Shown here: positions 57,290-64,000 of the stretch, piece by piece
Numbering within the stretch: the stretch's first letter is position 1
Layout: each line of letters opens with the position of its first letter
Source of the DNA: Ruania suaedae
Lineage (GTDB): Bacteria; Actinomycetota; Actinomycetes; Actinomycetales; Beutenbergiaceae
Length of the DNA: 64,000 nt
Reading direction: 5' to 3'
Assembly: GCF_021049265.1 (NCBI RefSeq)
Contig: NZ_CP088018.1
Location: 2,418,001 to 2,482,000 of the forward strand
Notes under the pieces: model-generated
Told to the model about the DNA's origin: nothing
Database searches by the model: none
What the model saw: only the letters and a program-made list of their open reading frames with translations
Made by a program: the position numbers and the translations under genes

Positions 57290-58919
57290 GAACCAGGTCG
57301 TCGCTGGTGCGGCCGGTCACGTAGACCCGCGGTCCGGTGACGGCGTCCGTCCCACCCAGGAAGGTGTAGGCCTCGCCCGGGTGATAGACCGGCGGTCGAT
57401 CGGCACCGGTGCCGTTGCCGGGACCGACGACGATCTCCTCGTCGCCGACGCGATAGGTGGCCTCGCCCTCGACGAGCTCGACCGCTCCCCCGCCCAGGTC
57501 GCGGCCTCCGGTCAGCGTTCCCCCGGGGCGGAACGCCAGCTCGAGCGCGAACGGCACGTCCGCGCCGGAGAAGCCCACCTCGAGGCTCACGCCGTCGTCC
57601 TCCTCGCGCACCCGCACGCGGGTGGAGAGGCGGACCTCGTCGCTGTCACGCTGGGAGAAGGCCATCGCCGCGGCGAAGCGGCCTTCGAACTCCACCGGGT
57701 ACGCGCCGTCGGGCCGGCGGTGCTGCTCGGCGAGGGGCTGGTAGTAGCCGGTGGCCAGGTCCTCGCCCAGCACCGCCGTGCCGTCCGGATCGGCGGCGAG
57801 CCGACCGCGGAAGGGGCCCAGGCCGAAGAAGTCGCGCGAGAGCCGGACCGAGTCCAGCAGCGCCGCGCCGTGGCGCATCCGCAGCAGGGTCGGGTTGCAT
57901 GCCAGCCCCGAGGCCACCCGGCCGGCCGCGGGCACGTCGGAGCCGCCGTAGACGGTGAGCATCCGCTCCGCGTCCTGCCGCCGCCAGAGGCCGAGCTCGA
58001 ACCGGCGGTCCACGGGCTCGATCACGCCCTCGGGGAGCTCGCCGGCGAGCGAAGGGTCGATCAGGACGTGCAGGAGCGCCTCGACCGGGTCGAAGCGCGG
58101 GGCCGTCTCGGCGGCCCGGGCGGCGGCGGCGCAGCGCGGGCACCCGGCCACGGCGAAGACGCGGAACTGCGTCGCGAACGGGCCGGTCGGGAACGCCTCG
58201 CGCTGGTCCTGGCGCCGGGAGAGGACGGTCTCGACCTCGCCGGCGTCGGTCAGGTCGATGACGGTGTGCAGGGCGCGATGGACGATCCCGCGCAGGTCCT
58301 CGCGGCCCAACGCCGAGGCCAGTGTCAGCAGACTCGGGTTGGAGACGTGGGCGGCGTAGTTGGCCGAGCGCTCCGAGTACACCCCGTCCCGGTCGACGTC
58401 GACGCCCTCCGCCAGCCACTGCCGGGCCCGTTCCAGGCCGCGCTGCTGCCCGGTGACCCGGGCCAGGCCCACCAGTGCCGAGGAGATCTCCCACCGGTGG
58501 TTGGGGGTGTGGACCCCACCGCCGACGACGGCGTCCATCGCCCGGGCGGCGATGTCACCGAGCCCCTGGCGCACCGGTGCCCAGCCGGTACTGCTGGTCC
58601 TGCCGTCGAGCAGCTCACACACGAGCACCAGGTCGTTGAGGGTGAAGCTGGAGTCGGGCGGCGAGTCCACGTTGTCGCCCGAGGTGAACAGACCGCTGGG
58701 GGCCTGCAGCCCGTGCAGCTGCTGCAGCCACTGCTGCGCGGCCAGGATCGGTTCCTCGCGACCGGACCAGCGCGAGCCCGGCGCGAGCGCACATGCCGCC
58801 GCCGTCCTGATCCGGCGCATCACCTCCCGGTGGGCGATGGCGGGGGCCGCGCCGTCCAGGAGCGCGGCGAGGGTCTCGTCCGCCGCCGCGGTGACCCGGG
58901 CGGTGTACGGCGTGGTCAT
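57249..58919 (-). CDS. Unassigned (alpha/alpha)-toroid enzyme, possibly lyase-like
   Basis: 556 residues, no signal peptide. The first about 330 residues look like helix pairs of an alpha/alpha toroid (APAIAHREVMRRIRTAA, LQQLHGLQAPSGLF, TPNHRWEISSALVGLARV, YSERSANYAAHVSNP), and the last about 200 residues are beta-rich (a sandwich with FALELAFRPGGTL, DEEIVVGPGNGT). This shape is that of heparinase II/III- or alginate-lyase-type enzymes; His in NHRWE and Tyr in SANYAAH would be candidate catalytic residues. Last gene of a sugar ABC operon, four bases after the permease stop, so it probably acts on the imported oligosaccharide. Confidence 0.7.
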   Translation of the reverse strand: MTTPYTARVTAAADETLAALLDGAAPAIAHREVMRRIRTAAACALAPGSRWSGREEPILAAQQWLQQLHGLQAPSGLFTSGDNVDSPPDSSFTLNDLVLVCELLDGRTSSTGWAPVRQGLGDIAARAMDAVVGGGVHTPNHRWEISSALVGLARVTGQQRGLERARQWLAEGVDVDRDGVYSERSANYAAHVSNPSLLTLASALGREDLRGIVHRALHTVIDLTDAGEVETVLSRRQDQREAFPTGPFATQFRVFAVAGCPRCAAAARAAETAPRFDPVEALLHVLIDPSLAGELPEGVIEPVDRRFELGLWRRQDAERMLTVYGGSDVPAAGRVASGLACNPTLLRMRHGAALLDSVRLSRDFFGLGPFRGRLAADPDGTAVLGEDLATGYYQPLAEQHRRPDGAYPVEFEGRFAAAMAFSQRDSDEVRLSTRVRVREEDDGVSLEVGFSGADVPFALELAFRPGGTLTGGRDLGGGAVELVEGEATYRVGDEEIVVGPGNGTGADRPPVYHPGEAYTFLGGTDAVTGPRVYVTGRTSDDLVLTIRGRTVPRADR

Positions 58920-58923
58920 CGGG

Positions 58924-59775
58924 TCAGTCCTTCAGGCCGGAGTTCATGTCGGCGCTCATGATCTGGCGCTGGAAGATCAGGAACAGGATGATCATCGGCA
59001 GCAGCGAGATCACCGAGGCCGCCAGCAGCACCGACCAGTCGATGTTGTCCGCGCCCACGATCGAGCGCAGTGCGATCTGCAGGGTGTACTGGTTCGGGTC
59101 GTTGAGCACCAGCAGCGGCCAGATGTAGTCGTTCCAGCGCCACTGGAAGGAGAAGATCGCGAGCGTCACGGCCATCGGCTTGGCCAGCGGGAGCATGATC
59201 GAGAAGAACGTGCGGATCTCGCCGACGCCGTCGATACGAGCGGCCTCCAGCAGCTCGTCCGGCACGGTGCGGAAGTACTGCCGGAACATGAACACACCGG
59301 TGGCGGTCACGATCGAGGGGATGATGATGCCGGGAAGGGAGTCGTACAGCCCGAGATCGCGGATCACCACGAAGGTCGAGGGCATGATGACCTCGGTGGG
59401 CAGCATGGTGGTGGCGAGGATGCACATGAAGAACACGTTCAGCCACCACGCCTTGTACTTGGCGAGCGCGTACCCGGTCATCGAGGACACGAGCACGGTC
59501 AGAGCCGTGGTCACCACGGCCACGATGCCGGTGTTGGCGAAGTAGCGGGCGAAGTTGAACCGGCTCCAGGCGGCCTCGTACCCGGAGACCGTCCAGGTCT
59601 CCGGCAGAATCGACAGCGGCAGGCTGAACAGCTCGCTGCCGGGCTTGAAGGAGCTGAGGATGAACCACAGCAGCGGGAAGGCGTAGACCGCGACGAGGAC
59701 CCACAGCAGCACGGTGCCGGGAACGACCGAGGGCTTCTTGCCCCGCACGGGTGCGGCCGTGTGCGTCGAACTCAC
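58924..59775 (-). CDS. Sugar ABC transporter permease (MalG-like), second system
   Basis: 283 residues, six membrane helices, with EAA loop LLEAARIDGVGEIRTFFSIMLPLAKP and SFQWRWNDYIWPLL typical of CUT1 permeases. Ends with MSADMNSGLKD, also family-typical. GTG 59775 overlaps the stop of the upstream permease (GTGA). No ATPase gene in the operon. Confidence 0.95.
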   Translation of the reverse strand: MSSTHTAAPVRGKKPSVVPGTVLLWVLVAVYAFPLLWFILSSFKPGSELFSLPLSILPETWTVSGYEAAWSRFNFARYFANTGIVAVVTTALTVLVSSMTGYALAKYKAWWLNVFFMCILATTMLPTEVIMPSTFVVIRDLGLYDSLPGIIIPSIVTATGVFMFRQYFRTVPDELLEAARIDGVGEIRTFFSIMLPLAKPMAVTLAIFSFQWRWNDYIWPLLVLNDPNQYTLQIALRSIVGADNIDWSVLLAASVISLLPMIILFLIFQRQIMSADMNSGLKD

Positions 59776-60713
59776 TGGACGTCCTTCCGGTCGAAGCGCA
59801 TCTGGATCAGCGCGATCACGATGAGGATCCCCATCAGCACCATCGAGGCGGCGCTGGCGTAGCCGATGTCGCCCCGCTCGAAGCCGGTGCGGTAGATGTA
59901 CTGCACCATCAGCACGTTCTCGGTGCCGGGTCCGCCGCCGTTGAGCGCCTGGATCATGGCGAACTCCTTCATGCCGCCGATGGTGGTCAGCAGCACCACC
60001 AGGAAGGTGGTCGGAGCCAGCAGCGGCAGGGTGATGGTCCGGAACCGCTTCCATCCCATCGCACCGTCGATCGCGGCGGCCTCCAGGTAGGACTGGGGGA
60101 TGTTGCGCAGCGCCGCGATGAACAGCAGCATCGTGAACGCGGTGCCGCCCCAGGTGCCGGCGATCAGCACCACCACCAGGGCGAGCTCACCGTTGGTCTG
60201 CCACTGCACCGGTCCGATCCCGAAGATGGACAGGAAGTAGTTGAAGAACCCGAAGTTCTCTCCGAACAGCCACCGCCAGATCACCCCGTTGACGATCGGG
60301 GAGATCAACCAGGGGAAGAAGAACACCGCGCGCGCCACCGTCTGCCCGCGGGCGAGCCTCGTGGTCAGCAGCACTGCGAGGCCGAGCGGGATGACGTAGT
60401 GCAGCGGGACCGATAGCCCGACGAACAGGAAGGTGCGCGCGAGCGCACTGTAGAACTCGGGGTCGCCGAACAGCCGGGTGTAGTTGTCGAAGCCGATGAT
60501 CTCCGGCGTCCCGAAGCCGCGGTAGTTCGAGAGCGAGTAGATGAACCCGAAGACGCCGGGCCAGACGAAGAAGAGCGCGAACAGCACGACGGCAGCCGCG
60601 ATGAAGATCAGCGGCGCGAGCGTCTGGCCGCGGCGGATCGCGGGGCGTCGGCGGCGTGGGGGCCGGGGCGCCGGCGCAGCCTGCTCGACCGGCTCGGCGG
60701 TGGACGCTGTCAT
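59772..60713 (-). CDS. Sugar ABC transporter permease (MalF-like), second system
   Basis: 313 residues. A Pro/Arg-rich cytoplasmic N-terminal tail of about 35 residues, then six membrane helices and the EAA loop LEAAAIDGAMGWKRFRTITLPLL. ATG 60713 is preceded by AAGGAG; the frame extends upstream but with no ribosome site. Fifty-nine bases separate it from the binding-protein gene. Partner of the next permease. Confidence 0.94.
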   Translation of the reverse strand: MTASTAEPVEQAAPAPRPPRRRRPAIRRGQTLAPLIFIAAAVVLFALFFVWPGVFGFIYSLSNYRGFGTPEIIGFDNYTRLFGDPEFYSALARTFLFVGLSVPLHYVIPLGLAVLLTTRLARGQTVARAVFFFPWLISPIVNGVIWRWLFGENFGFFNYFLSIFGIGPVQWQTNGELALVVVLIAGTWGGTAFTMLLFIAALRNIPQSYLEAAAIDGAMGWKRFRTITLPLLAPTTFLVVLLTTIGGMKEFAMIQALNGGGPGTENVLMVQYIYRTGFERGDIGYASAASMVLMGILIVIALIQMRFDRKDVQ

Positions 60714-60772
60714 GGGACTCCTTCGAGGATCACGGGTGCGCCCGTCCCCAGGGGCCGGGCGCACCCCTGGGG

Positions 60773-62059
60773 TCAGCGGATCGAGGACAGCGACTGCGTG
60801 AGCTGATCCTTGATGTTCTGGATCGTGGCGTCCACATCCTGCTCGTCGTTGAGGTACTTCACGACCTCATCGCGCAACGGGTCCCCTTCGAGCTGCAGGC
60901 CCTCGGCCTGGAACTCCAGCTCCTGCGCCTTGACCTCACCGGCGATCGGGTCGCATGCGGCAATCTCGTCGTTGTAGAGCTGGAAGAACTCCTGGTTGTT
61001 CTCGTAGGTGATCTCCAGGCCCTCCACGGCCGGCAGGAAGCCAGAGGTCTCACTCAGCTCGGTGTAGTTCTCCGGCTGGTAGAGCCAGCTGACGAAGTCG
61101 TAGGCGGCGTCGGACTGGTCACCCTCGAAGACCACGATGTTCGCGGCGTTGCCGAAGTTGGTGGCGCGCACCGGCTGCATGGGCAGGTAGACCGAGACCC
61201 ACTCGAAGTCGGCGATGTTCTCCTCGAAGTCGGCGATCTGCCACGAGCCCGAGAGGTAGGAGACCACGTCGCCGCTCTTGAACAGCGCGTTGGGGTCGCC
61301 GTCGGAGAGCCACACCGAGCGCGGCATGAAGGAGTCGTCGTTCAGGCTGTAGAAGTACTCCAGCGCCGGCTTGGTGTTCTCGTTGGTCTGGTACTCGTCC
61401 CCCTCCGCGATGAAGGAGTTCGAGCCGAACTCGTACAGGAACGCCTTCAGGCGGTGCGAGGTGCGGTCCATGACCATGCCGTAGCTGGTCTCGGTGGCCT
61501 CCTGCACGCGCTGGACGGTGGCCACGAACTCGTCCCAGGTCCAGATCTCGTCCTCGGACTGCGGGAAGCTTTCACCTGCCTCGTCGAACAGCGTCTTGTT
61601 GAGGAACAGTCCCACCGCGGTGACGTCACTGGGCAGCGAGAGCACCGCGCCCGACTCGTCGATCACCGACAGGTCGGTCATGGCGCCCGAGGCCTCGGCG
61701 ATTTCACTCAGATCGCGGCAGGCGTCCTTCCACTGCGGGTCGAACCCACCGGGTCGGGCCAGCGCGGGCAGGTCGTTGGCGAGGGCGGCGTTGCGCAGCC
61801 GGGTCTGGAGATCATCGTTGGCGACATCGACGATCTCGATGCGCACGCCGGTCTCCTCTTCGTACTTGGTGGCCATGTGCTGGTAGCCACCACCCTGGTT
61901 GGCGTCACCGGAGAGGTAGAACTGCAGCGTCGTGCCCTCGGCACTGCCGCTGCTCTCGCCACCGGAGCAGGCGGAGAGGCCGACGGCTGCGGCACCGCCG
62001 GCGAGACCGCCGACGATGAGCTGGCGGCGGCCCAGGACTGGCTTGAGTACAGGGTTCAT
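60773..62059 (-). CDS. Sugar ABC transporter substrate-binding lipoprotein, second system
   Basis: 428 residues. N-terminal GRRQLIVGG (twin-arginine-like) and lipobox LSAC (Cys31), then a type-1 extracellular solute-binding domain (LQFYLSGDANQGGGYQHMA, TWDEFVATVQRVQEAT, DAAYDFVSWLYQPENY). AGAGG lies before ATG 62059; a longer frame would bury the signal. First gene of the operon, downstream of a clear promoter and two inverted repeats. The unusual richness in Asp/Glu around the sugar face does not identify the ligand. Confidence 0.94.
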   Translation of the reverse strand: MNPVLKPVLGRRQLIVGGLAGGAAAVGLSACSGGESSGSAEGTTLQFYLSGDANQGGGYQHMATKYEEETGVRIEIVDVANDDLQTRLRNAALANDLPALARPGGFDPQWKDACRDLSEIAEASGAMTDLSVIDESGAVLSLPSDVTAVGLFLNKTLFDEAGESFPQSEDEIWTWDEFVATVQRVQEATETSYGMVMDRTSHRLKAFLYEFGSNSFIAEGDEYQTNENTKPALEYFYSLNDDSFMPRSVWLSDGDPNALFKSGDVVSYLSGSWQIADFEENIADFEWVSVYLPMQPVRATNFGNAANIVVFEGDQSDAAYDFVSWLYQPENYTELSETSGFLPAVEGLEITYENNQEFFQLYNDEIAACDPIAGEVKAQELEFQAEGLQLEGDPLRDEVVKYLNDEQDVDATIQNIKDQLTQSLSSIR

Positions 62060-62124
62060 GAGTGCACCTCTCGTCCTTGAGTGCGTCAGGTGGCGTCGAA
62101 GCCGACACCGGGCGCGTGGGGAAG

Positions 62125-62151
62125 CGTTGTCCACGACAGGTTAGGACAACG
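62125..62151. promoter_or_regulatory. Operator 2: 8-bp inverted repeat around the -10 box
   Basis: CGTTGTCC (62125-62132) and GGACAACG (62144-62151) are exact reverse complements, 11 bases apart. They carry the TTGTCC half-site found again in the palindrome at 62167 and enclose the -10 hexamer (62138-62143). A repressor here would block the promoter. Confidence 0.65.
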
Positions 62152-62166
62152 TGGTCAGATTCTCAA
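62138..62166 (-). promoter_or_regulatory. Promoter of the second sugar ABC operon
   Basis: On the minus strand TTGAGA (62161-62166) and TAACCT (62138-62143) are separated by 17 bases, the ideal sigma-70 spacing. About 72 bases lie between this -10 and ATG 62059, so this transcript has a leader with its own ribosome site. Confidence 0.75.
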
Positions 62167-62184
62167 GGTTTGTCCGGACAAACC
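62167..62184. promoter_or_regulatory. Operator 1: perfect 18-bp palindrome
   Basis: GGTTTGTCCGGACAAACC is a perfect 18-base palindrome directly next to the -35 box. It shares the TTGTCC/GGACAA half-site with the second inverted repeat 15 bases away. A dimeric regulator (LacI, GntR or ROK type) is expected; none is coded next to it. Confidence 0.75.
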
Positions 62185-62216
62185 AGGTCACAAGTCGGAC
62201 ACATGTGACAACCGCC

Positions 62217-62975
62217 TCAGCCGGCTGACCCGGCTGAGCGAGCGAGATCGGCCAGCGCACGCGCCACCGGTGCGGGAGCCTCAACGGCGCTGAGGTGTCC
62301 TGCGCCGGCGAGCTCCACCGTCTCGGTGCCCAGCGTGGCGGCCATCCGCTCATGGTCCTCGCGCGAGGCCGGCGCGTCCTCCTCGCCCCGCAGCACGAGC
62401 GCCGGGATCCGGAGCCGCTCGAGTGCGGCCAGCCGGTCGGGCCGGGCTGCCATCGCCCGCTGCGCCCAGGCAATGCCAGACGGCGGAGCCTGGGAGAGCC
62501 ATTCACCGACCTGCGTCCGGGTCGCCTCGGAGGCGGAGGCGGCAAGCAGGGTGTCGATCATCGGAGCGACCACCGAGGCACCCTCCCGGGGCGCGGCCTC
62601 GGCCATCTCCAGGCGCGCGTGGCGAGCATGCTCGGGGTCGACGCCGGCCTTGGTGTCGAGCAGTCCGATCCCGGCGAGCACGTGCGGATGGCGTTCGGCG
62701 AACGCCAGCGCGGCGTATCCCCCCATCGAGAGGCCGGCCACGACGGCGCGCTCGATCCCTCGATGGGCCAGCGTCTCGGCGAGGGAATCGGCGTAGGCCT
62801 CCAGGCCGCCCTCCACCGGGGGCGAGGCACCGAAGCCGGGGGCATCGACGGTGAGGACCGGCAGATCCCGTAGCTCTGCCAGGACCGGCCCCCACATCCG
62901 TGAGTCCAGCGGGAAGGCGTGCAGCAGGACCAGCGGCGTGCGGCCGGCTGGGCCATGGGTATCGACGGAGAGCAT
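62217..62975 (-). CDS. Alpha/beta hydrolase
   Basis: 252 residues. Nucleophile Ser in GLSMGGYAAL, oxyanion region HAFPLDSRMWG, the Asp likely in LVLRGEEDAPA, and the His in GAGHLSAVE, so the fold's triad is complete. Closest in style to 3-oxoadipate enol-lactonase-like and other cytoplasmic hydrolases; substrate unknown. AGGAAGG precedes ATG 62975; upstream codons are not family-like. It diverges from the ligase gene at 63095. Confidence 0.9.
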   Translation of the reverse strand: MLSVDTHGPAGRTPLVLLHAFPLDSRMWGPVLAELRDLPVLTVDAPGFGASPPVEGGLEAYADSLAETLAHRGIERAVVAGLSMGGYAALAFAERHPHVLAGIGLLDTKAGVDPEHARHARLEMAEAAPREGASVVAPMIDTLLAASASEATRTQVGEWLSQAPPSGIAWAQRAMAARPDRLAALERLRIPALVLRGEEDAPASREDHERMAATLGTETVELAGAGHLSAVEAPAPVARALADLARSAGSAG

Positions 62976-63094
62976 GGGGTCCTTCCTCGTGCGGGTGCGC
63001 CCCTGAGGGTACTGAACCACTCGCGCGCCGCGCCCGGGGATGGTGGGATGGGAGCACGCCGGACGGCGTTCGGGCGGGCGTGAAGGAGAGCGCG

Positions 63095-64000
63095 ATGGGC
63101 GAGGACATCAGCACCACGTCGTTCTCACGGGAGCACCGGCAGCGCTATCGGGAGAAGGTCCGGCGCTGCCTGGACGTCTTCGAGGAGATGCTCACCTCGC
63201 ACCACTTCGAGCATGCTCCCTCGCGCACCGGGATGGAGATCGAGCTGAACCTGGTCGGTGCCGACCAGCAGCCCACGATGAAGAACGCCGAGGTGCTCGC
63301 CGAGATCGCCGATCCCGCGTTCCAGACCGAGCTCGGGCGCTACAACATCGAGCTGAACGTCCCGCCGGCCGAGCTCTCCGGTGAGGCCGTCCTGGAGCTG
63401 GAGCACAAGCTGCGCCAGGATCTCAACCACGCGGAGCAGCGTGCGGCGCGCCACGGGGCCGCCATCGCCATGATCGGCATCCTGCCCACCCTGCGCCCGG
63501 AGCACCTGGCCGGCAGCTGGATGAGCGCCAGTCCGCGGTACCGGGCGTTGGAGGAGGCGATCTTCGCCGCGCGCAGAGAAGATCTGGATCTCGACATCGA
63601 TGGGCCGGAGCCCTTGCAGATGAGCACCGGGACGATCGCGCCCGAGTCGGCGTGCACCTCGGTGCAGCTGCACCTGCAGGTCGCCCCCACCGACTTCGCC
63701 GCGCACTGGAACGCCGCCCAGCTCCTCGCCGGACCGCAGCTGGCGCTGGCGGCGAACTCGCCGTATCTGTTCGGCCACCAGCTCTGGCCCGAGACCCGCA
63801 CCGAGTTGTTCCTGCAGGCCACCGACACCCGCTCGCCCGAGCTGCGCAACCAGGGGGTACGTCCACCGGTCCACTTCGGTGACGGGTGGATCACCTCGAT
63901 CTTCGACCTGTTCGAGGAGAACGTGCGCTACTTCCCCGCGCTGTTGCCCGAGTGCACCGAGGAGGACCCGGAGGCCGTCCTGGCCGGCGGGCACACCCCG
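63095..64000 (+). CDS. Glutamate-cysteine ligase family (GCS2) protein, 3' end outside window
   Basis: 302 codons are present and the frame runs off the window. N-terminal SFSREHRQRYREKVRRCLDVFEEML and EIELNLVGADQQPTMKN, then AIAMIGILPTLRPEHL and SACTSVQLHLQV, match the long actinobacterial GCS2-type ligases, in which Glu, Asn and Arg residues bind ATP and glutamate. Substrates (cysteine or other amines) are not visible. GAAGGAGAG is 5 bases before ATG 63095. First gene of its transcript, divergent from the hydrolase. Confidence 0.9.
   Translation, partial: MGEDISTTSFSREHRQRYREKVRRCLDVFEEMLTSHHFEHAPSRTGMEIELNLVGADQQPTMKNAEVLAEIADPAFQTELGRYNIELNVPPAELSGEAVLELEHKLRQDLNHAEQRAARHGAAIAMIGILPTLRPEHLAGSWMSASPRYRALEEAIFAARREDLDLDIDGPEPLQMSTGTIAPESACTSVQLHLQVAPTDFAAHWNAAQLLAGPQLALAANSPYLFGHQLWPETRTELFLQATDTRSPELRNQGVRPPVHFGDGWITSIFDLFEENVRYFPALLPECTEEDPEAVLAGGHTP

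Noticed and set aside
62186-62210. A further palindrome-like stretch around CACATGTG upstream of the palindrome
   Set aside because: Only the inner 8 bases match, and the TTGTCC half-site is imperfect there, so I did not call it a third operator.

Overview
The window is about 64 kb of a high-GC actinobacterial chromosome. Gene density is very high, start/stop overlaps of 1-4 bases (ATGA, GTGA, TGATG) are common, and GTG starts are frequent. The mixture of genes (GatCA, NAD-dependent DNA ligase, the GlgE trehalose-to-glucan pathway, a DivIVA/Scy-like coiled-coil protein, CUT1 sugar ABC operons without their own ATPase, a DUF222-HNH protein) points to Actinomycetota. Order Micrococcales (a Ruania/Georgenia/Beutenbergia-like organism) is my best guess, but the genus is inference. 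I found no rRNA, no tRNA and no CRISPR array. No stretch longer than about 240 bases lacks a gene.

Layout. 1-1.6 kb: gatA (cut by the window edge) and gatC. 1.6-2.5 kb: a DinB-like protein with an unusual membrane tail. 2.5-12.1 kb: an AraC-type regulator divergent from an operon for a DUF5107-TPR protein, a sugar-binding lipoprotein, two permeases and a GH36 alpha-galactosidase; a RelE/Phd-type toxin-antitoxin pair overlaps the 3' end of that operon. 12.7-20.6 kb: a minus-strand run headed by a cobalamin riboswitch, containing a membrane-anchored surface protein, EcfT, a fused double EcfA ATPase and an S component, then (after 31 bases) a lipoprotein and pxpABC (5-oxoprolinase). A cobalamin adenosyltransferase gene diverges from the riboswitch. 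20.6-24.1 kb: a sugar isomerase-like and a Gfo/Idh/MocA gene, divergent from a ROK regulator. 24.1-29.9 kb: a small protein, a non-secreted trypsin-like protease, a hypothetical gene, ligA, an MFS exporter and a DUF5519 gene. 30-31.5 kb: a DUF222-HNH protein. 31.7-36.7 kb: etfB-etfA-phosphotransferase-cysteine desulfurase-mnmA.

36.7-51.5 kb is a glycogen/trehalose locus: glgX, an FAD dehydrogenase, trpS, glgP, and the operon glgE-treS-(maltokinase::GlgB fusion). Trehalose is turned into maltose (TreS), maltose 1-phosphate (maltokinase), linear alpha-glucan (GlgE) and branched glucan (GlgB); GlgP and GlgX degrade it. 51.5-57.3 kb: a thioredoxin-like/TPR protein, an actinobacterial lipoprotein, a two-TM protein, a coiled-coil polarity-type protein, a GNAT acetyltransferase and a hypothetical gene. 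57.2-62.2 kb: a second sugar ABC operon ending in an unassigned lyase-like enzyme, controlled from a strong-looking promoter bracketed by two perfect inverted repeats. 62.2-64 kb: an alpha/beta hydrolase and a GCS2-type glutamate-cysteine ligase cut by the window edge.

Many first-of-operon genes carry a -10-like TANNNT box only 6-8 bases before the start codon, the layout of leaderless transcripts; I used this to choose several starts. The observations I rate highest are the maltokinase::GlgB fusion that keeps an internal ribosome-binding site and ATG, the riboswitch run that reads on into pxpABC, the 18-bp palindrome promoter at 62.1 kb, and a perfect 13-bp hairpin whose loop is the stop codon of the adenosyltransferase gene.
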